Below are positions 63,689 through 64,000 of a stretch of DNA of 64,000 nucleotides, piece by piece. Each line of letters opens with the position of its first letter. Position 1 is the stretch's first letter. Origin of the DNA: Aequorivita sp. (GTDB lineage: Bacteria; Bacteroidota; Bacteroidia; Flavobacteriales; Flavobacteriaceae); NCBI GenBank assembly GCA_024637015.1, contig JAGXGE010000004.1:62001-126000 (forward strand), in the 5' to 3' direction. The notes under the pieces were generated by a model. That model saw only the letters and a program-made list of their open reading frames with translations, made no database searches and had not been told where the DNA came from. Both the position numbers and the translations under genes were made by a program.

Positions 63689-64000
63689 TGGAGACAATTC
63701 ACAAAATAGGCAGAAGAAAAACTGCTGTTGCACGTGTGTACCTTAAAGAAGGTAAAGGAAACATTACCATCAACAAGCGTGAGTTTGAAAACTACTTTCC
63801 AACTGGAACCCTTCAGTATAAAGTAAAACAACCTTTAGTACTTACAGAAAACGAAACTACTTTCGACATTACAGTAAACGTATTTGGTGGTGGTATTACA
63901 GGACAGGCAGAAGCCATTCGTCTTGCAATCTCCCGCGCTATGTGTACACTTAATGACGAAAATCGTGGAATCTTGAAACCAGAAGGTTTGCTTACAAGAG
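63688..64000 (+). CDS. rpsI: 30S ribosomal protein S9, 3' end cut by window
   Basis: The first ~104 codons are present. IGRRKTAVARVYLKEGKG at the start and GGGITGQAEAIRLAISRA later are S9 signatures. It follows rplM with a one-base overlap, as in most bacteria, and runs off the right edge. Confidence 0.97.
   Translation, partial: METIHKIGRRKTAVARVYLKEGKGNITINKREFENYFPTGTLQYKVKQPLVLTENETTFDITVNVFGGGITGQAEAIRLAISRAMCTLNDENRGILKPEGLLTR

Noticed and set aside
1-64000. CRISPR array, prophage or insertion sequence
   Set aside because: No regularly spaced direct repeats, transposase, integrase or phage structural gene was seen.

Overview
The window comes from a low-GC member of the Bacteroidota, most likely a marine or aquatic flavobacterium (family Flavobacteriaceae; I cannot name the genus). 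The signs are a dialkylresorcinol/flexirubin-type pigment cluster, a type IX secretion sorting tail, a DUF2723 membrane glycosyltransferase, WG repeats, promoters of the Bacteroidota TTTG / TAnnTTTG type, and short palindromic repeats typical of flavobacterial genomes.

Region 1 (1-30622) is one large flexirubin-type aryl-polyene/dialkylresorcinol cluster. About 30 genes run on the minus strand and one flavin oxidoreductase/halogenase-like gene runs on the plus strand. Reading from the right, an aromatic amino acid ammonia-lyase should make p-coumarate. A WG-repeat protein, a ketoreductase, ketosynthases, two acyl carrier proteins, three hotdog dehydratase-like proteins, a methyltransferase and a thioesterase should build the aryl polyene. 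DarA and DarB should make the dialkylresorcinol. A BtrH-like protein, an LpxL-like acyltransferase, an ABC-2 exporter, LolA, lipoproteins and an MMPL/acyltransferase/methyltransferase fusion should join, move and place the product in the envelope. Genes are tightly packed, many with stop/start overlaps. A second promoter-like element before the GT2-DUF2062 gene (8165) suggests two transcription units. The cluster runs off the left edge inside a C45-type hydrolase lipoprotein gene.

Region 2 (30619-38215) holds two tandem paralogous secreted proteins, a tRNA-Gln(TTG), a long DUF2723 protein, a second polysaccharide deacetylase carrying what looks like an in-frame palindromic repeat insertion, a thioredoxin-fold protein missing one active-site cysteine, and a membrane metallophosphoesterase. 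Region 3 (38318-44213) is a small glycan-catabolic operon: GH92 mannosidase, a membrane protein, a glycosylasparaginase and a FucP-type sugar permease.

Region 4 (44534-54332) is a cyanophycin module: cphA (synthesis), cphB (cyanophycinase), and isoaspartyl peptidase/asparaginase present once as an intact gene and once as a deleted remnant. A 1604-residue type IX-secreted adhesin-like gene lies between the two copies. Region 5 (54568-64000) is housekeeping: polA, a lipocalin-like lipoprotein, an uncharacterised protein with a kinase-like motif pair, pyruvate carboxylase, and the rplM-rpsI ribosomal operon running off the right edge.

All identifications rest on reading motifs and context by eye; no database search was run.
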